Source: Mesorhizobium hawassense (GTDB lineage Bacteria > Pseudomonadota > Alphaproteobacteria > Rhizobiales > Rhizobiaceae). From it: a stretch of DNA of 64,000 nucleotides. Shown one piece after another: positions 30,801-39,491 of the stretch. A model generated the notes under the pieces. The model searched no databases. It worked only from the letters and a program-made list of their open reading frames with translations, and was not told the origin of the DNA. The stretch covers positions 186,001 to 250,000 of the forward strand of contig NZ_QMBP01000007.1 of assembly GCF_003289945.1 (NCBI RefSeq). The letters run 5' to 3'. Every line of letters begins with the position of its first letter. Positions within the stretch are counted from its first letter, which is position 1. A program made the translations under genes and the position numbers.

Positions 30801-32259
30801 CCCGATATCCAGACACGACCTCATGAACGTCCATCGCCTTTCACCGGAAATCCTCAGCGCCATGGAGGGCGCCGTCGGGCAGATCGGCATTACCGTCGAA
30901 CCGGCCGGAATGGCGAAATATCTGGGCGACTGGGCGGGCGATTACCGGGGCGATGCTCTTGTGGTGCTGCGGCCCGGCTCGGTCGGCGAGGTCCAGGCCT
31001 TGATGCGCCTGTGCGGCGAGCTCGGGCTGGGCGTCATCCCGCAGGGCGGCAACACCGGACTGGTCTCGGGCGCCATCGACAGCAAAGGCGGCGGTCTGGT
31101 GGTCGTTAGCCTGGAGCGACTGAATTCCATCCGGCAGATCGACAAGGACAACTTCACATTGCGCGCCGATGCCGGCTGCGTGCTGCAGACGATCAAGGAC
31201 GCATGCGAGGCGCAGGATTACCTGTTCCCGCTGGCGCTCGGCGCGCAAGGCAGCTGCCAGATCGGCGGCAATGCAGCGAGCAATGCCGGCGGCGTCAACG
31301 TGCTGCGCCATGGCATGGCTCGCGACCTGATCCTCGGGCTGGAGGTCGTGCTTGCGAATGGCGAGCTGTGGAACGGCTTCTCCGGCCTGCGCAAGAACAA
31401 TAGCGGCTATGACCTTAAGCAGCTTTTCATCGGCTCGGAAGGTACGCTGGGCGTCATCACCGGTGTCGAGGTCAAGCTTTTTCCAAAGCCGGCGCGCGTC
31501 GAAACGGCCTATCTCGGGCTGGCCTCATTCGAAGCTGCCGTCACCTTGTTCAACCGGGCGCGCCGCGACTGTTCGGACCTGATCTCCGCTTTCGAGATCA
31601 TCGGCTCGGAATGCATCGAGCTTGCCAGGCTGATCGACCCCGGCATGGCCGCGCCGGTCTCGGCGCCCGTGCAGGTGCTGGTCGAATTGTCCTCCGGCCC
31701 GGGCATCGACCTCAACGGACTGTTGGCCGGCTTCCTCACCGATGCCATGGAGAAGGGGTTGTTGATCGACGCGGTTCTCGCCGCGAGCAACGCGCAGGCG
31801 AGAAGTTTTTGGGCGATCCGCGAAGGGTTGGTCGAGGGCCAGGCCAAGCGCGGATATCATGTGCGCACCGATCTATCGGTGCGCATTTCCGATATCCCCG
31901 CCCTGATCGAGAATGCGAGCCGCTTCGTCGCGAATGATCATCCTGGCTGGATTGCGCTGGCCTATGGCCATGCTGGTGACGGCAACATCCATTTCAACGT
32001 GTTACCGCCGATGCACCTTGCCGTTGCCGATGCCCGCACCCGCGGCTCTGAGATCACCGCGGGGCTTTATGAAATCGCGGTCGGCCTCGGCGGCTCGATC
32101 AGCGCCGAGCACGGTATCGGCCGCAGCCGCGCCCGGGAATTCTGGTCCGGCCTCTCGCCGGCGCATCGCCGCATGGTAGCGGCGCTGAAGAACGCCCTCG
32201 ACCCAAAGGGCCTGATGAATCCCGGCTGTCTTTTGCCCTCGACGGAGACTTTTCCATGA
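30793..32259 (+). CDS. FAD-linked oxidase (D-2-hydroxyacid dehydrogenase type)
   Basis: A 488-residue flavoprotein of the GlcD/D-2-hydroxyglutarate dehydrogenase class, oxidising a D-2-hydroxyacid. The PCMH FAD-binding domain has VIPQGGNTGLVSGAI, then GSCQIGGNAASNAGGVNVLRHG, and the C-terminal domain carries YGHAGDGNIHFNVL and SAEHGIGRSR, the metal-binding, substrate-binding stretch. The start is uncertain: the first ATG has AGGA close to it, while an ATG ten codons on (MNVHRLSPEIL) fits the promoter and palindrome better. It is coupled to the GntR regulator by an ATGA overlap. Confidence 0.88.
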   Translation: MYHPISRHDLMNVHRLSPEILSAMEGAVGQIGITVEPAGMAKYLGDWAGDYRGDALVVLRPGSVGEVQALMRLCGELGLGVIPQGGNTGLVSGAIDSKGGGLVVVSLERLNSIRQIDKDNFTLRADAGCVLQTIKDACEAQDYLFPLALGAQGSCQIGGNAASNAGGVNVLRHGMARDLILGLEVVLANGELWNGFSGLRKNNSGYDLKQLFIGSEGTLGVITGVEVKLFPKPARVETAYLGLASFEAAVTLFNRARRDCSDLISAFEIIGSECIELARLIDPGMAAPVSAPVQVLVELSSGPGIDLNGLLAGFLTDAMEKGLLIDAVLAASNAQARSFWAIREGLVEGQAKRGYHVRTDLSVRISDIPALIENASRFVANDHPGWIALAYGHAGDGNIHFNVLPPMHLAVADARTRGSEITAGLYEIAVGLGGSISAEHGIGRSRAREFWSGLSPAHRRMVAALKNALDPKGLMNPGCLLPSTETFP

Positions 32260-32990
32260 AGCAGAGACTGGCCGCCATCGGCACCGTCGAGACACTCCCG
32301 CACCGGGTCGCGGCCTTCCTCAGCCGGGAGATCGAATCCGGCGAGTTGAACCCTGGCGCGCGCCTGCCGACCGAGCAGGAGCTTTCGGAAAAATTCGGCG
32401 TCAGCCGCAACGTGGTGCGCGAGGCGATCGCGCAGCTTCGGGCCGACGGCATGATCGAGGCACGGCAAGGCATCGGCGCCTTCGTGCTGGCGCCCGAACA
32501 ACGGGCCGCGATCCGCATCGACCGCGAGGCGCTCAAGGACACGCACAACATGGAGCGGCTGTTCGAGCTGCGCTGCATCCTCGAGGCCGAGGCGGCGGCG
32601 CTCGCCGCGACGCGGCGAGAAAAGGAACATCTCGATTCGATCAAGGCGGCGCTCGACCGCATGGGCGGCGAGGAGCGATGGGAAGAAGGCAGCATCGACG
32701 CCGACCTGCTCTTCCACCGCGAGATCGCGCGCGCCACCGGCAACAGCTACATCCACACTTTCATCTCGTTCGTCTGCGAGCAGATCCGCCAGTCGATCCA
32801 CTACGCCCGCCTGACCAACCCGCTGCACGACCTCGTCGAGATCAATGTCGGCGAGCATGTGCGCATCTATGACGCGCTGGTGGCGGGCGATCCGGACGCG
32901 GCGGAAGCGGCGATGCGGGCACATATCGTCGGCGCCGCCAATCGTGTCGGCGTCAAGCTGCCGCTCCAGAAAACCACCGGAGCGAGATAG
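32256..32990 (+). CDS. FadR-subfamily GntR transcriptional regulator
   Basis: A 244-residue repressor or activator. It has an N-terminal winged helix (LPTEQELSEKFGVSRNVVREAIAQL, residues 34-58) and a C-terminal FCD effector domain with the metal-binding LLFHREIARATGN and GEHVRIYDALVAGDPDAA. It overlaps the oxidase stop as ATGA and very likely controls this locus from one of the two palindromes in the divergent intergenic region. The ligand is probably the organic acid or amide metabolised here. Confidence 0.92.
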   Translation: MKQRLAAIGTVETLPHRVAAFLSREIESGELNPGARLPTEQELSEKFGVSRNVVREAIAQLRADGMIEARQGIGAFVLAPEQRAAIRIDREALKDTHNMERLFELRCILEAEAAALAATRREKEHLDSIKAALDRMGGEERWEEGSIDADLLFHREIARATGNSYIHTFISFVCEQIRQSIHYARLTNPLHDLVEINVGEHVRIYDALVAGDPDAAEAAMRAHIVGAANRVGVKLPLQKTTGAR

Positions 32991-32992
32991 CC

Positions 32993-33427
32993 ATGCCGGC
33001 AAATATCACCCGCATCTCCGACGTCTGCCTGCTGGTCGGAAACATCGAGAGGACAGTCGACTTCTATGTCGACAAGCTCGGCTTCCGCCTGCGCCGCCGC
33101 GCCGAGGGCTTTGCCGACTTCCACGGCCAGGGCGTGACGCTCGCCGCCTGGGAACTCGACCACATCAACCGTCATACCGGCGTGTCCAACCTGAAGTCGC
33201 CGCGCCACGCCCACAAGGTTTGCGTCGCCGTGCGGCTCGACACGCCGGCCGACATCGACCGGCTGCATGACGCATTGAGCGCCAAAGGCGTGCCTTTCTA
33301 CGGCCCGCCGGAAGATTACGTCTGGAATGCGCGCTGCGCCTATTTCACCGACCCGGACGACACGCTTTGGGAGCTTTACGCCTGGCTCGACGGCGGCCCT
33401 GGCGACTACCACGACGAACAGCCGTAG
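32993..33427 (+). CDS. VOC (glyoxalase/dioxygenase fold) protein
   Basis: A 144-residue single VOC-domain protein, beginning ITRISDVCLLVGNIERTVDFYVDKLGF. Metal-ligand candidates are a His in WELDHINRH and the Glu of DTLWELYAW near the C-terminus. It starts two bases past the GntR stop and so belongs to the operon. It may be a ring-cleaving or isomerising enzyme for the imported substrate; the substrate cannot be told from sequence. Confidence 0.85.
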   Translation: MPANITRISDVCLLVGNIERTVDFYVDKLGFRLRRRAEGFADFHGQGVTLAAWELDHINRHTGVSNLKSPRHAHKVCVAVRLDTPADIDRLHDALSAKGVPFYGPPEDYVWNARCAYFTDPDDTLWELYAWLDGGPGDYHDEQP

Positions 33428-33494
33428 ACGACGCCGCGCCGGAAGGGAGCGGCGCCTGAAGAAGAGACGAGAAAGTCTGCAACAGGAGCGAAAA

Positions 33495-34547
33495 ATGAGT
33501 GGGAACAGGGATTTCGAGTTGAATCGCCGCGCTTTCATGAAAGGCGGCATGGCGGCCGTGGCCGCAGCTTCCGCCGGCATACAGCTGGTGCTGACGCCCG
33601 GCGCAAGGGCCGCCGGCAAGGTCGTCATCCAGTACGACTGGCTGATGTCCAACGGCCAGATCGGCGACATCGCCGCCGTCGCCAATGGCTATTTCAAGGA
33701 TGCCGGGCTCGAGGTCGAGTTCAGCCCCGGCGGCCCCAACGCCTCGACCGTGCCGCCGGTCGTCTCGGGCTCGGCGCAGCTCGGCCAGTTCTCCGAAACG
33801 CCGCAGCTCTACGCCGCGCGCGCCAGCGGCGTGCCGGTCAAGATCATCGCCTGCGGCTTCCGCACCGGCCCCTATGCGCTGACCTCGAAGCCGGCCAAGC
33901 CGATCCGCGGCGTGGCCGACCTCAAGGGCAAGAGGATCGGCATCCAGCCGACGGCGCGCTTCGTCATCGACGAGATCCTGGCCAAGAACGGCATCGACCC
34001 GTCTGAAGTCACCATCGTCAATGTCGGCTTCGACAAGGCGCCCCTGGTGCGCGGCGATGTCGACGCCATTGGCGGCTGGATCACCAACACCCAGGCGCTC
34101 AGCGTTGTCGGCGACGACCGCATCGACCTGCTGACGCGCGATCTCGGCCTGAGTTCATACGCCGACGTCTATTTCGCCACCGACAAGGCAATCGATGAGA
34201 ATGCCGACACGCTGGCAAAATTCATCGGCGCTGTCGGCAAGGGCTGGGGCTGGGTGCATGCCAACCCGCAGGAAGCGGTCAAGAAGATGGTCGCCGCCTA
34301 TCCGGAAATGGATCTCGGCTGGGAGGAAAAAACCGTCAACCTGGTGCTGAAACTATCCTTCGACGGCGCGACCGCCAAGGACGGCTGGGGGACGTTCGAT
34401 CCCGCCTCGATCGAGGAGCAATTGGCGCTGCTCGACAAGGTCGGCCAGTATCCGAACGGACGCCCGGCGGCCAAGGATGTCTACACCACCAAGATCCTGG
34501 AGCTCTCGGCGGCCGACCGGCCCAAGCTCGACGCGCCCGCCGCGTGA
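33495..34547 (+). CDS. NMT1/SsuA-type ABC transporter substrate-binding protein
   Basis: A 350-residue periplasmic binding protein with a Tat-type signal (NRRAFMKGGMAA, twin Arg at residues 11-12) and cleavage near ARAAG. The mature part has the NMT1/THI5 fold: DWLMSNGQIGDIAAVANGYF, SAQLGQFSETPQLYAARASG and GVADLKGKRIGIQP. These proteins bind sulfonates, nitrile or pyrimidine-like small molecules. The ATG has AGGAGCG upstream. It is the first gene of a three-gene importer joined by overlapping codons. Confidence 0.9.
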   Translation: MSGNRDFELNRRAFMKGGMAAVAAASAGIQLVLTPGARAAGKVVIQYDWLMSNGQIGDIAAVANGYFKDAGLEVEFSPGGPNASTVPPVVSGSAQLGQFSETPQLYAARASGVPVKIIACGFRTGPYALTSKPAKPIRGVADLKGKRIGIQPTARFVIDEILAKNGIDPSEVTIVNVGFDKAPLVRGDVDAIGGWITNTQALSVVGDDRIDLLTRDLGLSSYADVYFATDKAIDENADTLAKFIGAVGKGWGWVHANPQEAVKKMVAAYPEMDLGWEEKTVNLVLKLSFDGATAKDGWGTFDPASIEEQLALLDKVGQYPNGRPAAKDVYTTKILELSAADRPKLDAPAA

Positions 34548-35320
34548 TGCTCGACGCGATCGAAGCGCGACAGTTGGATGTAGGCTATGGCGGCCGACAT
34601 GCGGCCGTCAAAGTGCTTGCCGGCCTCGACCTGACAGTCGCGGCCGGTTCCTTCCTGTCGATCCTGGGACCGTCCGGCTGCGGCAAGTCGACCTTGCTTC
34701 GGGTGGTGGCCGACCTGCTCGACCCGCTCGGCGGTTCGATCAGCGTGCTGGGCGCCACACCGCACGCGGTGCGCTCGCGCCGCGATGTCGGCTTCGTCTT
34801 CCAGGATTCGACGTTACTGCCCTGGCGCACGGTGCGCGACAATGTGCGCCTGCCGCTCGGCGTCGGCCAGCGCAGCCTGACCCGCAAGATCGAGGACCGC
34901 AGCACGGAGCTGCTGGAATTGATGGACCTGGGCAGCTTCGGCGAGCGCCTGCCGCATCAGCTCTCCGGTGGTCAGCGTCAGCGTGTCGCGATCGCGCGCG
35001 CCTTGCTCGGCGAACCAAAACTGTTGCTGATGGACGAACCCTTCGGCGCGCTGGACGAGATCACGCGTGACCGGCTGAACGACGAGCTGTTGGCGCTCTG
35101 GCGGCGCACCGGTACGACCATCCTCTTCGTCACTCATTCGATCGCCGAGGCCGCCTATCTCGGCGAACGCGTCATCGTGCTGGCCGCCAATCCGGGGCGC
35201 GTGGTCAAGGACCTCGACATGCGGCCCTTCAAGCAGGAGGGCAACCGCTGCAAGCGGGAGGATGCGGCGATCGCCGCCGCCATGGCCGATCTGCGCACCG
35301 CGCTGGAGCGTGCGTCGTGA
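34547..35320 (+). CDS. ABC transporter ATP-binding protein (SsuB/TauB-like)
   Basis: A 257-residue ATPase. Walker A is GPSGCGKSTLL near residue 43, the Q-loop is FQDSTLLPW, the signature is LSGGQRQRVAIARAL, Walker B is LLLMDEPFGALDE, and the H-loop is THSIAEA. The start ATG shares one base with the stop of the binding-protein gene (TGATG); a GTG one codon earlier is an alternative. It belongs to the nitrate/sulfonate/taurine importer group. Confidence 0.93.
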   Translation: MLDAIEARQLDVGYGGRHAAVKVLAGLDLTVAAGSFLSILGPSGCGKSTLLRVVADLLDPLGGSISVLGATPHAVRSRRDVGFVFQDSTLLPWRTVRDNVRLPLGVGQRSLTRKIEDRSTELLELMDLGSFGERLPHQLSGGQRQRVAIARALLGEPKLLLMDEPFGALDEITRDRLNDELLALWRRTGTTILFVTHSIAEAAYLGERVIVLAANPGRVVKDLDMRPFKQEGNRCKREDAAIAAAMADLRTALERAS

Positions 35321-36072
35321 GACGGACGCCCCTCTCCCCGCAAATGACGATCGCGCTGCCGGTCCTCGGCGCGGCTTCGATCCTGATTGCCTGGCAATAT
35401 CTTCTGCCGCTGATCGGCGTTCCCGCCTATATCGTGCCGACGCCGACGGCGATCTTCGGCGTCTTCCAGAGGAGTTTCGCCCTTCTCATCGACAATCTGA
35501 GGCCGACCCTGATCGAGGCGCTGGCCGGCTTCATCATCGGCAATCTGGCTGCCGTGCTGCTTGCAGTGCTATTCGTGCACAGCCGTATCCTGCAGGCCGC
35601 CTATTTCCCGGTCGTGCTGTTCTTCAACACCATTCCGATCCTGGCGCTTTCGCCGATCATCATCCTGATCTTCGGTATCGGCATGACGCCGAAGATCGTC
35701 ATCGCGGCGGTGATCTGCTTCTTCCCGACGCTGGTGAACATGATCCGCGGTCTCGATTCGGCCAGCGATAACGAGCACGAACTGTTCCGGGTACTGTCGG
35801 CGACGCGCTCGGAGATTTTCTGGGGCCTGCGCCTCCCGCGCGCACTGCCGATGCTGTTCTCTTCGCTCAGGATCGCGTCAGCGACGGCCGTCATCGGCGC
35901 CATCGTCGGCGAATGGATCGGCTCGGACAAGGGGCTCGGCGCCTTGATCATCCAGGCGACCTTCAACTACCAGTCCGACCGCCTCTACGCGGCGATCGTG
36001 CTTTCGTCGTCGCTGTCGATCGCGCTCTTCTGCATCGTCGTGCTGATCGAGCGGCGGGTGATCCGCTATTAG
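35317..36072 (+). CDS. ABC transporter permease (SsuC/TauC-like)
   Basis: A 251-residue inner-membrane permease with six predicted helices, and the BPD-type EAA loop NEHELFRVLSATRSEIFWGLRLP near residue 160. Its GTG start overlaps the ATPase stop as GTGA. It ends at position 36072, 42 bases before the remains of a short-chain dehydrogenase gene, which suggests a gene was lost from the operon's 3' end. Confidence 0.92.
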   Translation: MRRTPLSPQMTIALPVLGAASILIAWQYLLPLIGVPAYIVPTPTAIFGVFQRSFALLIDNLRPTLIEALAGFIIGNLAAVLLAVLFVHSRILQAAYFPVVLFFNTIPILALSPIIILIFGIGMTPKIVIAAVICFFPTLVNMIRGLDSASDNEHELFRVLSATRSEIFWGLRLPRALPMLFSSLRIASATAVIGAIVGEWIGSDKGLGALIIQATFNYQSDRLYAAIVLSSSLSIALFCIVVLIERRVIRY

Positions 36073-36113
36073 CTTGCCACTCGCGGCCTGAGCGCTCTCG
36101 GCTTCCTGCCGCG

Positions 36114-36230
36114 AAGTCGCTCTTCCTGTTCCTGGCTTCTGACGACGCCAGCTACATCACCGGAACGACCATTGTCGTCGATGGCGGACAGTTCCTGCCC
36201 GAAAGCCAGGATTTCCACCTGACGCCGTGA
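36114..36230 (+). pseudogene. 3' remnant of a short-chain dehydrogenase/reductase gene
   Basis: The last 35-38 codons of an SDR: FLASDDASYITGTTIVVDGG followed by a short tail and a stop codon. That sequence is the hallmark C-terminus of FabG-like SDRs. No Rossmann or YxxxK part lies upstream, because the permease gene ends only 42 bases before. The remnant is thus a 5'-deleted gene, presumably once part of the same operon. Confidence 0.75.
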
Positions 36231-36370
36231 TTCGCCGCGGTTTCGACGACGGCCTTTCCCTCGCAGCGAGGCCGGCTAACGGCCGCTCTTGCAACGGCCG
36301 GCTCATTCATCGCCTATTCAAGTGGGCTGCGGTAGGATGCCCCCCGCTTGAATCGCATGGAGGACAAATC

Positions 36371-36943
36371 GTGTCAAAAACCCCAACTGCCTTGATCCGA
36401 ATGGCGTTTGCAGTCGTTTGCCTCGTTGGCCTGGCCGCGGCCGCCACCGCCCTTTTTCCCGCCACCGCTTCGGCTCAGCAACTGCGGCGATGCGCGAGTG
36501 AGGGCGGCATCTGTCGCTTGCCCTACCCTACGCAAGTGGTCTACGGCGCCCGGGGTCGCGTGACCTCCCGGTTTTTCGACCGTAGGGCCGTGCCTTGCTC
36601 CAATCGCCTTTTCGGCGACCCAGCCCCCGGCCGCGAAAAGGCTTGCTATTACGTGGCGCGCGGTCGCGGCGATTATGGCGGTGACAACAACTACGGCGAC
36701 AACAACTACGGAGACGGCAACTACGGCGACGACGAATACGGCTCGCGCCCGGACCGCGGCGAATGGGTTGCATGCGCCAGGGAGGGTGAGTTCTGCGATT
36801 TCCGCGGCCGTGCAATCGTCAGATACGGCGCACGCGGCCGCTACGCGCAGGATGTCTTCCGAAACGGCGCCAGATGCGGCAACGACGCCTTCGGCGGTGA
36901 TCCTGCTCCGGGCGCGCATAAGAACTGCTACGTCAGGCAGTAA
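36371..36943 (+). CDS. secreted protein with two four-cysteine domains joined by an NYGD linker
   Basis: A 190-residue exported protein; I know no function for it. GTG start with GGAGG upstream, signal peptide to about residue 36 (ATASAQ). Domain 1 (38-95) and domain 2 (131-190) are repeats of each other, with C41, C48, C76, C92 and C135, C142, C169, C186, and shared YGARGR, FGDPAPG (GGDPAPG in the second) and a C-terminal CY. Two disulfides per domain are likely. Between them is a Gly/Asp/Asn/Tyr-rich linker of imperfect NNYGD repeats (residues 104-123). Similar cysteine domains occur attached to secreted glycan-acting enzymes in soil bacteria (recalled), so a glycan- or surface-binding role is possible. 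Confidence 0.75.
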   Translation: MSKTPTALIRMAFAVVCLVGLAAAATALFPATASAQQLRRCASEGGICRLPYPTQVVYGARGRVTSRFFDRRAVPCSNRLFGDPAPGREKACYYVARGRGDYGGDNNYGDNNYGDGNYGDDEYGSRPDRGEWVACAREGEFCDFRGRAIVRYGARGRYAQDVFRNGARCGNDAFGGDPAPGAHKNCYVRQ

Positions 36944-37017
36944 TTGCCCGACGCTCGACAAGGTGGCGGCCCAGGCAAGGGCCGCTTCCGCATTCCGTTT
37001 CAACTTTTCCGGCAGGC

Positions 37018-37093
<76 letters not shown>

Positions 37094-37311
37094 GCTTGAG
37101 CGCGGACCTTTAAGCAGTTAGGGCCGCCTTCGCAAGGCCAAATGAAGAGACGGCACGCCCGTCGCGGCGCGGTTTTCCCCAGTCCGGGCGTCGCTGTCAA
37201 AAAACCTTCTCCTGATTGCTGTTATGCTTCAATGCCGCGCTTGACACCCGCAAACGAACCCCTTATCCAGCGCCCCAACGACGAACACGCCTGACACGTG
37301 CTCGTCAGTGC

Positions 37312-37388
37312 GCGGGTGTAGCTCAGTCGGTTAGAGTGCCGGCCTGTCACGCCGGAGGTCGCGGGTTCGAGCCCCGTCACTCGCGCCA
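37312..37388 (+). tRNA. tRNA-Asp (anticodon GTC)
   Basis: A cloverleaf with acceptor GCGGGTG/CACTCGC (one G-T pair), D-arm GCTCAGTCGGTTAGAGT, anticodon stem CCGGC/GCCGG with loop CTGTCAC (anticodon GTC), T-arm GGGTTCGAGCCCC, and CCA encoded. It borders the small accessory region to its right; I saw no copy of its 3' end further on that would prove island insertion. Confidence 0.95.
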
Positions 37389-37486
37389 TTTAACTTACGG
37401 GATCGACCGGAAAATTCGGCCTGTAAAGCACGCTTCGACGCGGGTTACGGTTGCGGGTAGTGCTGACGGCGATAGTGCTGCTTGTC

Positions 37487-37681
37487 CTACCGCTCGGTCG
37501 CTAAGGGCGAGACTTCCGCCTGGCCATACCATTCGGCTTCGAACTCACATATGACGGCCTGGGCCGCGGCCCACTCGTTCGCTTTTTGGTCGGGCTGTCG
37601 GTCGGTAAGGTCATCTAACTTTCGATCGTCCATATCAGGCTCGGTCGTGCAGTCGTCGACCCGTCTCCGGATGGTGCCCAT
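37487..37681 (-). CDS. small hypothetical protein
   Basis: A 64-residue soluble, mostly polar protein (MGTIRRRVDDCTTEPDMDD at the start, EFEAEWYGQAEVSPLATER at the end). I do not recognise a family. It is supported mainly by a near-perfect ribosome site, GGAGGAG six bases before the ATG, and by continuous coding-like composition. It points towards tRNA-Asp and has no operon partner. Confidence 0.6.
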   Translation of the reverse strand: MGTIRRRVDDCTTEPDMDDRKLDDLTDRQPDQKANEWAAAQAVICEFEAEWYGQAEVSPLATER

Positions 37682-38220
37682 TTGATCTCCTCCTACAGGG
37701 AGAATGAACTACTTAGATCATCTCCCTAATGTTCCATCATCACTCTTCGGGACCGGTCCGGTCCGCGGTCCTGCCGGTGACGCACAACCGCAGACCGGTG
37801 TCCATCCGGGTAGAGATGGCGCTTGCCCGGCACGATAGCCCGCTGCGACGGCCGGGGCAGGCACCCGACAGAAGGCCATTGGCGACGGCTTTGTCTTCCG
37901 TCGAGCAGCACCTGGGCACATGCTACCTGAGCACGATCGTAACTTGAGTTCGTCAAATCAACGACTTACGGATTCGTAAGCTTTGGACGTCGCTGCTCTG
38001 GCGTCATGGCGAGGTTTGTGAATTGCGGATTGCCGTCGTCGCCGCCGGCGGCGCGACATTCGCTGCAGAAGATAACATTGAGAAGCCCCAATGCGGACAG
38101 CACTGATCCGGTCCGAGCCGCTTGGCCAGTGCCGCAACGCGTGAGAAATATTCCCGCCCATGGCGATCTCCAAAGAGGTCGCCCAACCGCGATTTTATCT
38201 ATTGCGGCCCGCCTTTGCCT
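37682..38220. other. gene-poor stretch
   Basis: About 540 bases between the small hypothetical gene and the DNA ligase gene. Several short open frames exist on both strands, but none has a good ribosome site, recognised motif or coherent composition. I see no RNA gene, repeat or terminator of note in it. Confidence 0.6.
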
Positions 38221-39102
38221 TCAAACGGACTCATCGCGAAAATCCTTCAGCGTGGCGTGCCGCAGGCCCTCTTCTCCCCTCATGTGCTTCACACGACCGA
38301 CGAGCCCAGGTTTGACCCACTGCGTTGCAGCGCGCTTCACGCCCTTCGGCGGTGGCCCAGAGTGTTCTTGCACTCGCTGCCAAAGCCGCTCGCGCATCTC
38401 CCGGTTCAACGCAATGACGGCCAAACCGACAAAGCGCCCAGTACCTCGCTCTGCCATGATGGCAAAGGCCGGTTTGCCATGTTCGCGCTCGACGCCAAGT
38501 ACGTCGTATTCGTCGACCGCAAAGGCTTTCGTCTTTAGCCAAGCTGTCGAACTGCCACTGCGATAGACGCTATCCTTACGCTTCGAGACGATGCCTTCCA
38601 GCCCCGCCTGATCGATCAGATGGAAGATCGACTTCGCGTCGCCGAGCAGCGCCTTGCTGAATTGGATGCGGGCGCCTGGGGGAATCATCGCTTGCAGCAT
38701 ATCGCGCCGATCTCCAAGCGGCATGTCACGCAGATCGCGACCGTTGAGGTGCATTAGGTCGAAGGCCATGAAGTATAGGTGGTGCGGGCGGCGCGTGATG
38801 GCCTTGCGAAGCTCCCGGAAGTCTGAATGCCCCGCTGCATTCAGCATAACGATCTCGCCGTCGACGATGACGCTCTCGACCTTCAGTTCCCCGGCTGCCT
38901 TCGCAAGCTCGCGGTACTTTGTCGTCCAATCGAGGCCGCTTCTCGTGAAGATGCGCACACCTTGGTCATCGATGACGATTTGAGAGCGGTAGCCGTCAAA
39001 CTTCATTTCGTGGATCCAGCCATCGCCCTCCGGTGGCTTGCCAGCCAAGGTCGGCAACAGCGGTGGAATGAAGGACAGCCGAACGCCGCCTGACTTACGC
39101 AT
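38221..39102 (-). CDS. stand-alone ATP-dependent DNA ligase (LigD ligase-domain type)
   Basis: A 293-residue ligase with adenylation and OB domains only. The catalytic lysine is in HEMKFDGYRSQ (motif I, near residue 33), with motif III YFMAFDLMHLNG, motif IV EGIVSKRKDS and motif V AWLKTKAF; the C-terminal OB domain continues to LRHATLKDFRDES. It lacks the polymerase and phosphoesterase modules of full LigD, and no Ku gene lies near. Rhizobia often carry several such ligases for end joining. I chose the ATG; an in-frame TTG sits one codon before it. Confidence 0.9.
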   Translation of the reverse strand: MRKSGGVRLSFIPPLLPTLAGKPPEGDGWIHEMKFDGYRSQIVIDDQGVRIFTRSGLDWTTKYRELAKAAGELKVESVIVDGEIVMLNAAGHSDFRELRKAITRRPHHLYFMAFDLMHLNGRDLRDMPLGDRRDMLQAMIPPGARIQFSKALLGDAKSIFHLIDQAGLEGIVSKRKDSVYRSGSSTAWLKTKAFAVDEYDVLGVEREHGKPAFAIMAERGTGRFVGLAVIALNREMRERLWQRVQEHSGPPPKGVKRAATQWVKPGLVGRVKHMRGEEGLRHATLKDFRDESV

Positions 39103-39491
39103 CAATACCCCAACGCACCACTCGAGTTTGATTCAAATAGCATATGGTCGCTTCAGGTCCATTAGAAATTGCTAAACTATGCTTCGAGCCCTGCGGAGAT
39201 GCCGCTGTGTCTGGCGGCCTCGGTGGCATTTGTGCCGCCGGGTGTTCATCGTGCGAGAATTCAAGCCGACACGAACTGCGATCCCGCCGTCCGCTTCTTG
39301 GTCTTTATATAAGCATCTGCTAAAATTTATTTTTGTGCAGGGGAGCCGGAATTGCAATGCGAGCCAACCTTCCGCGCTTTTCCGAGCAGTGATGTCGGTC
39401 GGTCGCGTGATCGCACGCCGGCCAGCGCTGGAACTGTCGATAATGGCTGTCTCGCTTGCGGGAATTCGCGACACTCATCGGGGAGGACAGT
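39103..39491. other. AT-rich intergenic region
   Basis: About 390 bases, richer in A and T than the surroundings, between the divergent ligase and ankyrin-cytochrome genes. It includes a candidate promoter (separate entry). A 59-codon cysteine-rich frame at 39144-39323 exists but has no ribosome site, so I do not call it a gene. Confidence 0.5.
39298..39326 (+). promoter_or_regulatory. candidate sigma-70 promoter for the ankyrin-cytochrome gene
   Basis: TTGGTC and TAAAAT separated by exactly 17 bases in the AT-rich region 166 bases upstream of the start codon. The -10 matches 5 of 6 and the -35 only 3-4 of 6, so this is a reasonable but weak prediction. Confidence 0.4.

Noticed and set aside
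37718..37956. Overlapping frames of 67-76 codons on both strands
   Set aside because: They overlap each other in three frames, have Arg/Pro-rich composition typical of non-coding frames in GC-rich DNA, and lack start signals.
38004..38186. 60-codon frame on the minus strand in the gene-poor stretch
   Set aside because: No motif, no good ribosome site, and no sign of conservation that can be judged here.
39144..39323. A 59-codon cysteine-rich open frame (GGLGGICAAGCSSC) resembling a peptide precursor
   Set aside because: No ribosome site, and its stop lies in a likely -10 box of the next gene. Composition is explained by chance in an AT-rich intergenic region.
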